Shown here: in pieces, positions 4,571-5,202 of the stretch | How the letters are laid out: each line of letters opens with the position of its first letter | Position numbering within the stretch: the stretch's first letter is position 1 | Source: Streptosporangiaceae bacterium | GTDB taxonomy: Bacteria > Actinomycetota > Actinomycetes > Streptosporangiales > Streptosporangiaceae | DNA: 5,202 nt | Reading direction: 5' to 3' | Assembly: GCA_030040815.1 (NCBI GenBank) | Contig: JASHSZ010000626.1 | Span: 1-5,202, forward strand | Program-made: the position numbers and the translations under genes | The notes under the pieces: generated by a model | What the model saw: the letters and a program-made list of their open reading frames with translations, nothing else | Told to the model about the DNA's origin: nothing | Database searches by the model: none

Positions 4571-5202
4571 ATGCTCCACCCGGCGGAAGTGGCGGGCTTC
4601 GTGCTGGCCATGGTGGCGGTCATCATCGTGGCACGCGGGCTAGCCGACCGGTTCCGGGTGCCGTACGCGATCGTGCTGACCGGCTGCGGCCTGATCTACG
4701 CCGCACTGCCGCTGCCCGACGTCCGGCTGGACCCGGACATCCTGCTGTGGTTCATCATCCCGCCGCTGCTGTACGCCGCGGCGCTGCGGTCGAGCCTGCT
4801 GGCGATCCGGGCGGACTGGCGACCGATCAGCAGCCTGGCGGTGGCACTCGTGCTTCTCACCGCCCTTGCGGTCGGCGGGCTGGTATCCGCCGTGGTCACA
4901 AGGGTGAGTCTTGCCGCAGGCCTCGTGCTGGGCGCCGCCGTGGCTCCGCCCGACCCGGTGGCGTCCCTGTCGATCGGCCGCCGGGCCGGGCTGCCATCCC
5001 GAATGCTCACCGTGATCGGCGCCGAGGGCATGCTCAACGACGCCACCGCACTGACCACCCTGCAGGTCGCGGTCGCGGCCACGGTGGCCGGCCGGTTCTC
5101 GTTTGGCCTGGCCATCGGCGAGTTCCTGTTCGCCGCGGCCGGCGGGCTCGTCATCGGGGTCGGCTTCGGCTACCTGCTGCGGCTGGCCCGGCCACTGCTG
5201 CG
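4571..5202 (+). CDS. CPA1-type cation/proton (Na+/H+) antiporter, N-terminal part (3' end outside window)
   Basis: The frame is open from ATG 4571 to the window edge (210 complete codons). It shows about six hydrophobic segments. They start with VAGFVLAMVAVIIVARGLAD and IVLTGCGLIYAALPL, then a strand-helix with WFIIPPLLYAAAL (residues 60-72), typical of the CPA1/NhaP family. The cation-binding region follows: APPDPVAS (125-132, Asp128) in place of the usual TDPVA, and AEGMLNDATAL (151-161, Asn156-Asp157), matching the family's EGESLLNDGTA motif. Such proteins sit in the cytoplasmic membrane and exchange H+ for Na+ or K+. An in-frame stop at 4526-4528 bounds the start, and ATG 4571 is the first good codon, although no strong ribosome binding site precedes it (only GAGAA about ten bases upstream). 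Ion specificity and any C-terminal regulatory domain cannot be judged here. Confidence 0.85.
   Translation, partial: MLHPAEVAGFVLAMVAVIIVARGLADRFRVPYAIVLTGCGLIYAALPLPDVRLDPDILLWFIIPPLLYAAALRSSLLAIRADWRPISSLAVALVLLTALAVGGLVSAVVTRVSLAAGLVLGAAVAPPDPVASLSIGRRAGLPSRMLTVIGAEGMLNDATALTTLQVAVAATVAGRFSFGLAIGEFLFAAAGGLVIGVGFGYLLRLARPLL

Noticed and set aside
4696..5154. Minus-strand open frame of 152 codons
   Set aside because: It is a Ser/Ala/Thr/Arg-rich shadow of the antiporter gene, whose motifs are clear on the plus strand.
1..5202. CRISPR arrays, tRNA genes, complete insertion sequences
   Set aside because: I read both strands for regular repeats, cloverleaf arms and transposase motifs and saw none; a tRNA or repeat search would settle it.

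Overview
The window is GC-rich throughout, with G/C-ending codons in every convincing gene. Together with a decayed MobF-type relaxase, an actinobacterial-style acetyltransferase fragment and a PadR/DUF1048 operon, this points to a high-GC actinomycete chromosome (Frankia, Pseudonocardia or Streptomyces-like; the genus cannot be fixed from the sequence). It looks like an accessory region that has been rearranged and is decaying, with two intact transcription units and one well-preserved but probably truncated operon.

Layout. 1-207 (+) is the C-terminal end of an alpha/beta hydrolase. 208-1434 has no intact gene and is a gene graveyard: an unassigned C-terminal scrap on the minus strand (271-405), a conjugative relaxase broken into two pieces lying on opposite strands (481-999 minus, 998-1165 plus), and the N-terminal part of a GNAT-like acetyltransferase (1261-1434 minus). 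1435-1617 (+) is a short reading frame with one membrane segment, probably the tail of a lost membrane protein, whose stop overlaps the start of the next gene. 1614-2858 (+) is an intact pyruvoyl-dependent decarboxylase of the phosphatidylserine decarboxylase family with an N-terminal PSDC-like domain. It resembles the amino-acid (PsiD-like) decarboxylases more than housekeeping Psd. 2892-3240 (minus) is a convergent, frameshifted fragment of unknown function, with a hairpin between it and the decarboxylase.

3281-4277 is a compact regulatory operon: a near-perfect 23-bp palindrome, a PadR-family repressor (3327-3653), and two tandem DUF1048 proteins (3650-4006 and 4008-4277). Spacing between its genes is -4 and +1 bases, and each gene has a good ribosome binding site. 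The palindrome overlaps the probable promoter, so autorepression is the obvious model. No ABC exporter, the usual partner of such operons, follows. 4278-4570 is intergenic with a nested inverted repeat. 4571-5202 (+) is the N-terminal 210 codons of a CPA1-type cation/proton antiporter that runs off the window.

No complete mobile element, CRISPR array, tRNA or rRNA was seen. The items most worth following are the relaxase split in opposite orientations, the PsiD-like decarboxylase with Glu where Psd has the Asp of its charge-relay motif, and the double DUF1048 operon with its palindrome.
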